64,000 bases of DNA from Actinobaculum suis (GTDB lineage Bacteria; Actinomycetota; Actinomycetes; Actinomycetales; Actinomycetaceae): the NCBI RefSeq assembly GCF_900102025.1, contig NZ_FNAU01000003.1, forward strand, positions 1-64,000, in the 5' to 3' direction. The notes below the pieces were generated by a model. It did not search any database and was not told where the DNA came from. It was given only the letters and a program-made list of their open reading frames with translations. This document shows, one piece after another, positions 1 through 7,463 of this stretch (position 1 is the first letter of the stretch; the number at the start of each line of letters is the position of its first letter). The position numbers and the translations under genes are program-made.

Positions 1-69
1 TGCGCGGAATATGTTTTACGGGACATGGTAGAAGACTACCTTTCTCCGGCTGAACGCCGGGGCTAGCCT

Positions 70-693
70 ATGTCCACCAACAGGGGGTCAGGTCCCTACG
101 AGAAAGCCCGCGTAGCCACCTGCGGTTCTGCAATCGTTCAACCTTGCCTAATTGGCGATGAGTTTTTTGGTGCTTTATGGGTAGAAACTACCAGTTCTCC
201 GCGGGCTTTTTCGGTTAGTGACCGCTCCCGGCTGGCCCAGCTCGGCGTCGTCGCCGCAGTTTTACTTTCCCGCGCGCCTACCGCCACCGTGTACGACGCC
301 GAAGGTCTGCCGCGAAAGTGGGAGGTGGCTAGCATCCCCGAACCCGCTACCGGAGCGCTCCCCCAGGTAGATCCACGCCTTGCCGGCACTTTCCCCGCAA
401 GTTCTGCAAATAGCCTCGCCACGCCGGCCGTACCCAATTCTCCGGTCAATGCTTTTGTTCCACCCGAGCCCGAACCGCGCCCACCAGTACCGCTTTCCGA
501 TCGAGAATTAGCCGTACTCAAACATATTGCCGGCGGTGCCACGAATGCGGAAATTGCCACCGAACTATTTATCTCGGTAAATACAGTTCGTTCCCACCGG
601 CGTAATCTCATGCGCAAACTTGATTCGCATAATGCTGTAGAGCTTCTTACCGCCGCTCGCTACTACGGTCTTATCACTGCTCACGCAGACTAG
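70..693 (+). CDS. LuxR/FixJ-type HTH transcriptional regulator with partial GAF-like N-terminus
   Basis: The C-terminal 65 residues form a LuxR/FixJ DNA-binding domain (LSDRELAVLKHIAGGATNAE, then TVRSHRRNLMRKL). Residues 20-75 look like the second half of a GAF sensor domain (LIGDEFFGALWVE, then FSVSDRSRLAQLG), followed by a Pro/Ala-rich linker. The first half of a GAF domain is missing. The same frame is open from base 1 to a TAG at 64-66, only 3 nt before this ATG, and the ATG has no convincing Shine-Dalgarno sequence. The gene may therefore be a longer regulator broken by a nonsense mutation, or the preceding 21 codons may belong to another gene. The HTH call is secure; the start and the intactness are not. 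The target is unknown. Confidence 0.75.
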   Translation: MSTNRGSGPYEKARVATCGSAIVQPCLIGDEFFGALWVETTSSPRAFSVSDRSRLAQLGVVAAVLLSRAPTATVYDAEGLPRKWEVASIPEPATGALPQVDPRLAGTFPASSANSLATPAVPNSPVNAFVPPEPEPRPPVPLSDRELAVLKHIAGGATNAEIATELFISVNTVRSHRRNLMRKLDSHNAVELLTAARYYGLITAHAD

Positions 694-745
694 TCCCCCT
701 CTCATCCCGGAGCTCACTCCCCTCCTCCTAACTGGCATGAAAATC

Positions 746-757
746 GTCTTTAAAGAC
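746..757. promoter_or_regulatory. 12-bp perfect palindrome upstream of the hydrolase
   Basis: GTCTTTAAAGAC reads identically on both strands and lies 73 bp before the hydrolase start. It could be an operator, possibly for the adjacent LuxR-type regulator, but palindromes of this length occur by chance. Confidence 0.2.
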
Positions 758-830
758 CAGCGGCAGGTGCTCCGTTCTTCCTTATGCTGGAACCACAGAC
801 AGTGCACAAAATGATTTCAAGGGAGAAGTT

Positions 831-2432
831 ATGCCAGGCCAAACCGTCTTTACCGTGCCCGTACCGGAAGCGCGTGGTCCCATCCCGGTAACCGAAAATT
901 CTTATCCGTTCTCCACTATGGTTCATGCCCGTGAACCGCTTGACCTCGCCGAGTTTGGATACGTTGAAGAAGAATATTTCCTGCGTGGCACCGCCAATGT
1001 GTATGGCTTTTCCAACTCTATACAGCCTGCTGGTACCCCTGCCGCAACCACGGCAGCAACTGGAACCGGAGCGGATTCGGCGGGCCAGGCTAAAGAACGC
1101 CCGATCACCGTGGTCGAAGAAAATGTACCCTACATGACCCGTGTACTTATTCGGCGGCCTGCTGATTCAGATCCTAAAACCGCCTGGGTTTCGATTCTCA
1201 ATGCTTCCCAAGGGTACGACATTGAAGATGATTGGCGGCGAGCCTGGGATTATATTATTTCCCGCCGGCTCACCTATGTGGCCGTGACGGCAAAGCCCAT
1301 ACAGATTTCTGCTTTGCAAACTTTCGATCCCGAGCGGTATGCGGATCTGACTTGGGGTGGAAAGCCGAAACAATTAGATGCCTCCGCCCCGGACTGGAAC
1401 CCCTTTGCTACCTTGCCCGAGAATGAAGAAGGGCTAGCTTGGGATGTAATCGCCCAGGTTGCGGCCTGGCTACGTTCAGGTACAGCACCAACCACCCCCG
1501 AACACGTCTTCCTCATTGGACAGTCACAGTCGGCGGTTTACACCAATACATACCTCACCTATTTCCACCAGATTCTCAAACTTGCCGGGGGTGCCAATCC
1601 CTATGATGGTTATGCACCTGGAGTCGGTGGTCTTTATGTCAAAGCAATCAATCAGCGAGAGAGCGGTATTCCACAAACCATTGGCCAGGCCCCTGATCTT
1701 TCGGCCCCAGATGATGCAGAAAAAGCACCGGCTTTCGCGATTTATCTGGTAGCTCCCGCTCAAATTGACGTTCCCGTAATCGCTATTTCTTCTGAAGCGG
1801 ATGTGAGCCTCTATGAGGGAACCCCTGCAAGTTTTTGTCTGGGTGATGGTCCGTGGCGGCGGCACTGGCATGTATTGCGCACGCCGCATTCGGACGCCCG
1901 TTCCCGGGTAATCCCCAATAATTCGGAAACGCAGAAGGCGAAGCGCCAGGCGCGCGTCACGAACCCTGAATTCTTGGCTCAGGTATCGCCACTCCCACTT
2001 GAACCCGTGGTGACAGCGGCGATGGCCGCAATTGAAAACTGGGTACAAACGGGCACTCCTGCCGCTCCTTCCCGGTGGTTTACCCACCACGGAAACCAGT
2101 GGGAGATTCGGGATGGTTTGCTCACCGGAGGCATAGTTATCGGTATGGTGGCCCATCCGATTGCCGATTTCCTACCCGGCTCCCCCAAAAACCCGGTTTA
2201 CGGGCAAATGCGCCTACACTCGGCAGCAAGTATTCGCCAACAATATGCTTCCTTCGCGGACTATCAAGCCGCTTGCGATGCTGTGGATAATGAACTGGAA
2301 GCGCAAGGCTACCTGGAACCAGTGGGTCGCAATTTCCTGCACAATGTGCAACGCGAACTATGGGACCGGGCAATAGACGGCGCCCCAGCTCCGCTTTCCT
2401 CACCACAAGAAATCATTGACCTGGAAAGCTAA
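831..2432 (+). CDS. alpha/beta hydrolase domain-containing protein
   Basis: This 533-residue protein resembles the alpha/beta hydrolase-domain family (PF20091-like) of large bacterial enzymes of unknown substrate. Early in the protein it has VLIRRPADSDPKTAWVSILN, then a nucleophile elbow GQSQSA near residue 227 (G-x-S-x-G-like with Ser replacing the last Gly), and a candidate His in RTPHSDARS. There is no signal peptide, so it is probably cytoplasmic. A good Shine-Dalgarno (AAGGGAGAAG) precedes the ATG. A Thr/Ala/Gly-rich loop near residues 67-85 may be a small low-complexity insert. The family call is moderately sure; the reaction is unknown. Confidence 0.65.
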   Translation: MPGQTVFTVPVPEARGPIPVTENSYPFSTMVHAREPLDLAEFGYVEEEYFLRGTANVYGFSNSIQPAGTPAATTAATGTGADSAGQAKERPITVVEENVPYMTRVLIRRPADSDPKTAWVSILNASQGYDIEDDWRRAWDYIISRRLTYVAVTAKPIQISALQTFDPERYADLTWGGKPKQLDASAPDWNPFATLPENEEGLAWDVIAQVAAWLRSGTAPTTPEHVFLIGQSQSAVYTNTYLTYFHQILKLAGGANPYDGYAPGVGGLYVKAINQRESGIPQTIGQAPDLSAPDDAEKAPAFAIYLVAPAQIDVPVIAISSEADVSLYEGTPASFCLGDGPWRRHWHVLRTPHSDARSRVIPNNSETQKAKRQARVTNPEFLAQVSPLPLEPVVTAAMAAIENWVQTGTPAAPSRWFTHHGNQWEIRDGLLTGGIVIGMVAHPIADFLPGSPKNPVYGQMRLHSAASIRQQYASFADYQAACDAVDNELEAQGYLEPVGRNFLHNVQRELWDRAIDGAPAPLSSPQEIIDLES

Positions 2433-2556
2433 TTACAGCGTTTTCGAGTGCCCATCTATCGTGCGCCGCAGGCGGCGTTGCCAGACGATGAGGCCCAACC
2501 AAGGGGCACAACACCTGCCAAAATTCGAGCTGGTAGATGCCTAAAATACACAAAGC

Positions 2557-2586
2557 AAGACCCCCGGGGTATTTCCCGGGGGTCTT
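2557..2586. terminator. bidirectional rho-independent terminator
   Basis: AAGACCCCCGGG (2557-2568) and CCCGGGGGTCTT (2575-2586) form a perfect 12-bp stem with a 6-nt loop. It lies between the convergent hydrolase and DUF3117 genes, with A/T-rich flanks on both sides. Confidence 0.85.
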
Positions 2587-2599
2587 AAAACTTTTTGCG

Positions 2600-2767
2600 T
2601 TAACGCTCGATGCCCGCAAGAGCTTCCTTGAGGGCTGTTGCTTCTTCGTCGTTGATCTCGAGGACCAGCCGGCCGCCGCCATCAACGGGAATCCGGACGA
2701 TAATGCCCTTGGCTTCGCGTTCGACTTCCAAGGGCCCATCGCCCGTACGAGGCTTCATTGCTGCCAT
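2600..2767 (-). CDS. DUF3117 family small protein
   Basis: This 55-residue acidic protein starts MAAMKPRTGDGPLEVE and contains IIVRIPVDGGGRLVLEIN, matching the actinobacterial DUF3117 family in length and sequence. The internal ATG at 2767 was chosen over one seven codons upstream because GGAAAGGG sits at proper spacing before it. Function is unknown. It lies immediately downstream of the LOG gene on the same strand and ends at a strong terminator, so the two may be co-transcribed. Confidence 0.85.
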   Translation of the reverse strand: MAAMKPRTGDGPLEVEREAKGIIVRIPVDGGGRLVLEINDEEATALKEALAGIER

Positions 2768-2835
2768 TATGCATCCCTTTCCTGTCAAAAGCCCGGCGCT
2801 TTCGACTATATGCGCCTATTCTACAAGGAATGCGG

Positions 2836-3606
2836 CTAGTTCGACCGGCGTGATTTTCCTGTGTTTTGCTTCGCTTTCCGAACGTCAATCGCGCTAGCAA
2901 GCGTTTTCACCACGTCATCAGCGGTATCCACAACCTTTATGAGGTCTTCATCGGCTGGCGAAATCATGCCTTCTCCTACCAGCGTGGTCTGAATCCACTC
3001 CACCAGCTGACCCCAATATGCAGAGCCGACCAGCACGATCGGGAACTGCGTCGTCTTCCCTGTTTGTACCAAAGTGAGCGCCTCAAACAGTTCGTCGAGC
3101 GTGCCGAACCCGCCGGGGAACACCACGAACCCTTCCGCATACTTTACAAACATGACCTTGCGGGTAAAGAAATACCGAAACTCGATGCCCAGGTTCAGGT
3201 ATTCGTTCATCCCCTGTTCGTGCGGTAGCTCAATTCCCAGCCCGACCGAAAGCCCATCTGCTTCTGCCGCGCCCCGATTGGCAGCTTCCATAATTCCCGG
3301 GCCGCCACCCGTAATCACGCCATATCCGAGTTCCACAATTTTCTTCCCGGTTTCGCGCGCCAGATTGTAGTAGGGCGTATCGGCACCGGTGCGGGCCGAA
3401 CCAAAAATACTAATGCAGGGCGGGATTTCCGCGAGCGCGCCAAACCCTTCCACAAACTCGGCTTGGATGCGTAGCACCCGCCAGGGGTCGGTGCGAGTCC
3501 AGTCTCGGTTTTCTGGTTCGCGGAGCAGTTTCGTGTCTGCGGTGATCGGCGGGATGAGCTTGCCACGCCGGATTTGGGCGCCGCGGCGGTATTCACTACG
3601 GGTCAT
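2836..3606 (-). CDS. LOG family protein (TIGR00730 Rossmann-fold nucleotide-binding protein)
   Basis: The protein carries the LOG-family signature PGGFGTLDELFEALTLVQTG near residue 163 and the Rossmann segment GYGVITGGGPGIMEAANRGA. Characterised members are cytokinin-riboside 5'-monophosphate phosphoribohydrolases, which release a base from nucleoside monophosphates; the older label 'lysine decarboxylase' is wrong. The physiological substrate here is unknown. The ATG is preceded by AGGAG. At 256 residues it is somewhat longer than short LOG proteins but usual for the actinobacterial branch. Confidence 0.85.
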   Translation of the reverse strand: MTRSEYRRGAQIRRGKLIPPITADTKLLREPENRDWTRTDPWRVLRIQAEFVEGFGALAEIPPCISIFGSARTGADTPYYNLARETGKKIVELGYGVITGGGPGIMEAANRGAAEADGLSVGLGIELPHEQGMNEYLNLGIEFRYFFTRKVMFVKYAEGFVVFPGGFGTLDELFEALTLVQTGKTTQFPIVLVGSAYWGQLVEWIQTTLVGEGMISPADEDLIKVVDTADDVVKTLASAIDVRKAKQNTGKSRRSN

Positions 3607-3615
3607 CTTCTCCTA

Positions 3616-3679
3616 CTTTCTATGCTTCCCGCCAGACTTTCGCCCGGCTTTCTAAGCTTCTCGCCGGGCTTTCACCCGG
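3616..3679. repeat. 2 x 32-bp imperfect tandem repeat
   Basis: Two adjacent 32-bp units (3616-3647 and 3648-3679), both beginning CTTTCTA, differ at about five positions. They fill most of the 95-bp gap between manC and the LOG gene. Confidence 0.8.
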
Positions 3680-3701
3680 CGCCGTTCGTGCGCGCGGCGT
3701 T

Positions 3702-4904
3702 TTAGCGCAGGTGGTCTAAACCGCGCTGGGTCAGTATCTCAGTAACGTCTTTTACTTTGTGGGCGGCTTGCCGGGTGCTTACTAAAAGCACCTCTCCAGT
3801 ATCTACGACGACGCCGCCTTCCAGGCCTAATACTGCGATGGGCTTATCGTGGGTATAGATAAGTGCACCTTCGCTATCAATGGCAATGGTTTCTTGGGCG
3901 CTACCACCGGGGGCTACCTGGTGGGTGCGCTGCGGGCCAGGAATCTGTGCGGCTACGGAAGCGTAATCTCCCACATCGGACCAGTCCATGGCGGCCGGTA
4001 CTACCGCTACCCCGCCGGTGGCGGCCAGAGGTTCGGCAATGGCGCGGTCGATTACTTCCGCCGGCAGTTTTTCCCAGGCCGCGCGTACCGCGGCGCTTTG
4101 CGTATCTGTTTCCAGATCCCAGGCCGCGGCAATTTCACGCAAAGGGATAGCAATATCGGGCCGGAAACGTTCCAGGGCTCCTAAGAGTACCGAGGTGTTG
4201 GCAATAAACATGCCGGCGTTCCAGAAGTAGCCGCCTTGCGCTAAATATGTGGCGGCGCGTTGTGCGTCAGGTTTTTCCACGAAGGATTCTACTTGGCAAA
4301 CTCCGGGCAGGTTGGCAATATTTGCGCCGCCGTGAATATATCCAAAACCGGTGGCTGGATATTCCGGGGTGATCCCGATGGTCACGACGTAGCCGGCCGT
4401 GGCGGCGCGAATGCCCGTACGTACAGCTTCTTGGAAAGCGGGGACGTTGCCGATGGCATGGTCGGCAGCAAAAGAACCTACCACGCATTCTCCGTATTCG
4501 CGTTCTAAAAGGGCCGCGGCCAAACCGATTGCGGCCATTGTGCCTCGCGGTTGGGGTTCAACCACGGTCCGGAACTGCGGGGCGGCAACCGCCACCTCGG
4601 CTTTCCCGGCCGCGCCAGGAGTGATCGGGCCGGGAGTGATCGGGCCGGGGTTGTTCCGGCCGGAGGTAACCGGGCCGGAGGTCTTCGCGCCGGAGGCAAG
4701 CTGTGTGCGTACGGCATCCGCATGGGCTGAGCCGGTGACTACGAGTAGAGAATCGCTAAGGGGTGAAAGCCGGTCTGCGGTGGCCTGGAGCATGGTGCGG
4801 CCAGTGCCGGTGAGGTCTACCAAGAACTTTGGGTGGCCGGCCCGCGATAGGGGCCACAGCCGGGTGCCGGCCCCGCCGGCAGGAATAATGGCATGGAAAG
4901 CCAC
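3702..4904 (-). CDS. manC: mannose-1-phosphate guanylyltransferase
   Basis: The enzyme makes GDP-mannose from mannose-1-phosphate and GTP for glycan and lipoglycan synthesis. The N-terminal nucleotidyltransferase motif IIPAGGAGTRLWPLSRAGHP is intact, and VEKPD and WNAGMFI match the sugar-binding region. The length (400 aa) suits a mono-functional enzyme without the isomerase domain. The start is GTG, preceded by AAGGAGAAG. Residues of about 70-95 form a Pro/Gly/Thr-rich insert encoded by five 15-bp tandem repeats, which is foreign to the family and presumably a surface loop. Candidate operators lie just upstream. Confidence 0.88.
   Translation of the reverse strand: MAFHAIIPAGGAGTRLWPLSRAGHPKFLVDLTGTGRTMLQATADRLSPLSDSLLVVTGSAHADAVRTQLASGAKTSGPVTSGRNNPGPITPGPITPGAAGKAEVAVAAPQFRTVVEPQPRGTMAAIGLAAALLEREYGECVVGSFAADHAIGNVPAFQEAVRTGIRAATAGYVVTIGITPEYPATGFGYIHGGANIANLPGVCQVESFVEKPDAQRAATYLAQGGYFWNAGMFIANTSVLLGALERFRPDIAIPLREIAAAWDLETDTQSAAVRAAWEKLPAEVIDRAIAEPLAATGGVAVVPAAMDWSDVGDYASVAAQIPGPQRTHQVAPGGSAQETIAIDSEGALIYTHDKPIAVLGLEGGVVVDTGEVLLVSTRQAAHKVKDVTEILTQRGLDHLR
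4619..4693. repeat. 5 x 15-bp in-frame tandem repeat inside manC
   Basis: Five consecutive 15-bp units, most ending GGGCCGG, encode a PGPIT-like pentapeptide repeat. The period is a multiple of three, so copy-number change would preserve the reading frame. Confidence 0.85.
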
Positions 4905-4933
4905 AGCTTCTCCTTCACATGTATTTCAAGGTG

Positions 4934-4967
4934 TGCACCCAGTGATTTTCGCATTTGCACCCAGTGC
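4934..4967 (-). promoter_or_regulatory. paired operator candidates upstream of manC
   Basis: TGCACCCAGTG occurs at 4934-4944 and 4956-4966, exactly 22 bp (two helical turns) apart. The distal copy is part of the palindrome GCACCCAGTGC. On the minus strand a CATAAT -10-like box lies just upstream, placing the sites near the likely transcription start of manC, where a repressor could act. No regulator is identified. Confidence 0.35.
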
Positions 4968-5067
4968 GTATTATGCCAGGGCAATCTACGCGCACCGCAA
5001 GTTTTTAGTTATTTCCTTCCAGCTGATAACCAGGTAAAACCGGAAATCCCGCAAACGCCGGGCGGTT

Positions 5068-6114
5068 TTACTCCCGGCGCGCGGCGGGTTGTATCGCCCC
5101 GGTAATGGGGTCATGTGGCCAATCTAGCGTGTGCGGAGCCGAAAGAGTCACGTAATTTGGCCGTTGCTTCCCGCGCAGTTCGGAGCTTTCTTCGGCTTGG
5201 TATTGCCGCGGCGGATTAGCCATAAAAGCGCAGGTCAACAGAAGAATTCTGGCCGTCAAGTTGAGCCATAACAGTAACGTGACAAGGGCAGCGAAAGGGG
5301 CGAGCAAGGGATTATCGGCCACATTAGAAACCACCGAGGTCCCCAGGATTTTTACGGCCGCCATAGTCACTCCGCCCAGCAGGCACCCGGCCGCAAGATC
5401 GCGGCGCGGAGCCCGAATCCCACCCGTAAACCGAATCAAGAATGCAATGATAAGGGCATCCACACCGGCAGCTAAAGCCGCCACTACAACTTTTGTGGAA
5501 AATGCCGAAAGTGCACCTGAATATCCCAGTAGCGCTGCCAACCGGGTCCCTAAAGTACCGGCCGCGGCGGCCAGGATTGCCCCGCTGGTAATACCCACTG
5601 CCAATATGAGGAAGCCACCGAAACTGCGCAGCATCTGCATTACCCCATGCTGGACCACCTGGTTGACGGCAAACATGGCACGAATCGACTTACTGATCCC
5701 GCCCATAATAGAGATCGCCGTCCACACGATCACTCCCGCCGCAATAATAGAAGCGATACCGTGCCCGCCGCTCCACACCAGGGCGTCCGGATCGATAAGC
5801 CCTTCCCCGCCACGGTTTGGATCTTTCAAGATTCCGGGAAGTGCCTGGTTGATCCCGCTAATCACAATTGCCCGTAGCTCCGCGTTCTTCCCCAAAGTGG
5901 CCATGAAGGCACTCCAGGCAATCGTGAGCGCCGCGGAAACCGAAAACAGTGCCGAATAAGCAATCCCGCCCGAAAGTAGACCGCCGCGTGCTTGTGCATA
6001 GCGAGCGAGGCTACGCCACAGCCGAGTATCGGCTAGTCGGTCCACCAAGTTTTCGGCCCAGTTTTGCAGAGTCGCTATTTTGGCTGCGATACCTTGCCAC
6101 CCCCCCCCCCGCAT
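5068..6114 (-). CDS. YihY/virulence factor BrkB family membrane protein
   Basis: This 348-residue polytopic protein has about six hydrophobic segments and the family-typical start of the membrane core, ARGGLLSGGIAYSALFSVSA. Family members were once called ribonuclease BN; the function is unsettled. The ATG follows the exonuclease III stop without a gap (TAAATG), so translation is probably coupled. Codons 2-5 are CGG followed by poly-G: 11 consecutive Gs at 6100-6110. Loss of one G gives a stop after 11 further codons, and gain of one also leads to an early TAG. A start further in (in-frame TTG/GTG around residue 23) is possible and would bypass the tract. Confidence 0.82.
   Translation of the reverse strand: MRGGGWQGIAAKIATLQNWAENLVDRLADTRLWRSLARYAQARGGLLSGGIAYSALFSVSAALTIAWSAFMATLGKNAELRAIVISGINQALPGILKDPNRGGEGLIDPDALVWSGGHGIASIIAAGVIVWTAISIMGGISKSIRAMFAVNQVVQHGVMQMLRSFGGFLILAVGITSGAILAAAAGTLGTRLAALLGYSGALSAFSTKVVVAALAAGVDALIIAFLIRFTGGIRAPRRDLAAGCLLGGVTMAAVKILGTSVVSNVADNPLLAPFAALVTLLLWLNLTARILLLTCAFMANPPRQYQAEESSELRGKQRPNYVTLSAPHTLDWPHDPITGAIQPAARRE
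6100..6110 (-). repeat. 11-nt poly-G tract in codons 2-5 of the brkB-like gene
   Basis: Eleven consecutive C on the plus strand (G on the coding strand) immediately follow the ATG and one C. No other mononucleotide run this long was noticed in the window. It is a classic substrate for slipped-strand mispairing. Confidence 0.9.
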
Positions 6115-7026
6115 TTACAGCTCGTATTCGACGGTCAGCGGCGCATGATCAGACCACCGCGCCGCATAGCTTTCCGCCCGGCCAATTGCGAAAGAGCGGG
6201 CTTGGGCCGCGAGCGCTGGAGTGGCCATGTGGTAGTCGATCCGCCATCCGGCGTCGTTATCAAAAGCTTTGCCGCGCTGGGACCACCAGGTATAAGGCCC
6301 TTTCTCCGTATAACCTTCAGCGGTGAGCAGGGCGCGCTGGACGTCTACCCAGCCACTTGCGAACCAATCCTCCAGGTAGGCGATTTCGGAATCGAGCACG
6401 CCCGCGGTTTTGTTGTGGTTGGGTTTCCAGTTTTTAATATCGGCTTCGGTATGCACGATATTGAAATCTCCGGCCACTAAGATTTTCGCGGTTTGGTCAA
6501 AGCTCGCCAGGCGTTGGGTCACGCGGTCAAGATGAGAATATTTCGCGGCCATTTTTGCGGCGTCGGTAGCTACCCCGGAATGCAAATAGGCCGAAACCAC
6601 GGTGAGATCACAGTCCGGTAAATCCACTTCCAGCCACCGGCCCGTATCTACCGGTGTTTCGGAAGTAGCGGCTAGCTCCGCAGTGGAAGCCGCGGCATTT
6701 GCCGTGGCAGATGTAGCGGGGGTTTCGGTAGCATGCCCTGCTGCAACTACAGCGGGAGTTTCTCCCGGATCGGCTAAGCCAATCCGTACTTCTCCCACTT
6801 GGATTTCTTCGCGCACGGCAACGCTTACCCCGGCCCGGCCTTTCAGCGTGGAGATCGCATTGAAAACCCGGTAGCCGCTCCCCTGGAAAATTTTGGTAAT
6901 AGCCTCGCGCGGGGCACGCACTTCCTGCATAAGCAGCACATCCGGCGCCGTATCCTGCACCCACGCACCCATTCCTTTACGGTCTGCTGCGCGCAGGCCG
7001 TTCACATTCACCGTAGTGATTTTCAT
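6115..7026 (-). CDS. xth: exodeoxyribonuclease III family AP endonuclease
   Basis: Motifs of the endonuclease/exonuclease/phosphatase fold are in order: MKITTVNVNGLR, DVLLMQEVRA (catalytic Glu), AGDFNIVHTEAD, and C-terminal WSDHAPLTVEYEL (catalytic Asp-His). The enzyme repairs abasic sites. The start at 7026 has a strong AAGGGGAGAG; an in-frame ATG 29 codons upstream would add unrelated residues encoded by repeat DNA. Residues of about 85-125 are an Ala/Thr/Glu-rich low-complexity insert between LADPG and the strand WLEVDLPDCDLTVVSAYLH, which usual family members lack. The stop abuts the brkB-like ATG. Confidence 0.87.
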   Translation of the reverse strand: MKITTVNVNGLRAADRKGMGAWVQDTAPDVLLMQEVRAPREAITKIFQGSGYRVFNAISTLKGRAGVSVAVREEIQVGEVRIGLADPGETPAVVAAGHATETPATSATANAAASTAELAATSETPVDTGRWLEVDLPDCDLTVVSAYLHSGVATDAAKMAAKYSHLDRVTQRLASFDQTAKILVAGDFNIVHTEADIKNWKPNHNKTAGVLDSEIAYLEDWFASGWVDVQRALLTAEGYTEKGPYTWWSQRGKAFDNDAGWRIDYHMATPALAAQARSFAIGRAESYAARWSDHAPLTVEYEL

Positions 7027-7040
7027 GTCTCTCCCCTTCG

Positions 7041-7145
7041 TCCGCGCCGGCCATTTTGGACCGTAGCAGCGGCTGCTCTCGTCCGCAGCGGCCGTTTCCT
7101 CCGCGCCGGCCATTTTCGGCCGCAGCAGCGGCTACTCTCGTCCGC
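7041..7145. repeat. 2 x 46-bp direct repeat upstream of xth
   Basis: Copies at 7041-7086 and 7100-7145 begin TCCGCGCCGGCCATTTT and end CTCTCGTCCGC, with a few mismatches. They occupy the 5' leader of the exonuclease III gene. Confidence 0.75.
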
Positions 7146-7335
7146 GGTGGCGGTTCCGCACGGACTTGGCGGCCACTCGCGGACCCAAAACACTCACTGT
7201 ATTAGCTCCCCGCAGTGGTGTCATGCCAAAGCTCACGTCCACATTTCGAGCGTTCTCATACTTTTATCCGTTTGGGCGTATAGTCTTACACCTACGGAAC
7301 TTGCGATCCTGCGCGAATCGTTACCATGGCCTGCA

Positions 7336-7360
7336 TTTTATGCGCATGTTTTGCATAAAA
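7336..7360. promoter_or_regulatory. inverted repeat resembling an arginine (ARG-box-like) operator
   Basis: TTTTATGC (7336-7343) and GCATAAAA (7353-7360) are perfect complements separated by 9 nt. The A/T-rich TGCATTTTATGCGCATG context resembles the 18-bp boxes bound by ArgR/AhrC repressors. It lies about 100 bp upstream of a permease-dimethylargininase pair. The resemblance is by eye only. Confidence 0.35.
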
Positions 7361-7463
7361 CTCGGCTGGGTTGCGGTCCGTGCGTAGAGGTGCGTATGCG
7401 AACCTCGCGCGGCGCGCAGGTGCCAGAAAGATTTTGAAAATGCGCGAAAGGAGCGTAGAGAAT

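Larger units (their letters stand above)
7027..7463. other. divergent intergenic region between xth and the APC permease
   Basis: The first part is the 46-bp direct repeat. The remainder is more A/T-rich and holds the inverted repeat at 7336-7360. Initiation codons upstream of 7464 were rejected for the permease because they lack ribosome-binding sites. No other gene is evident. Confidence 0.6.
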
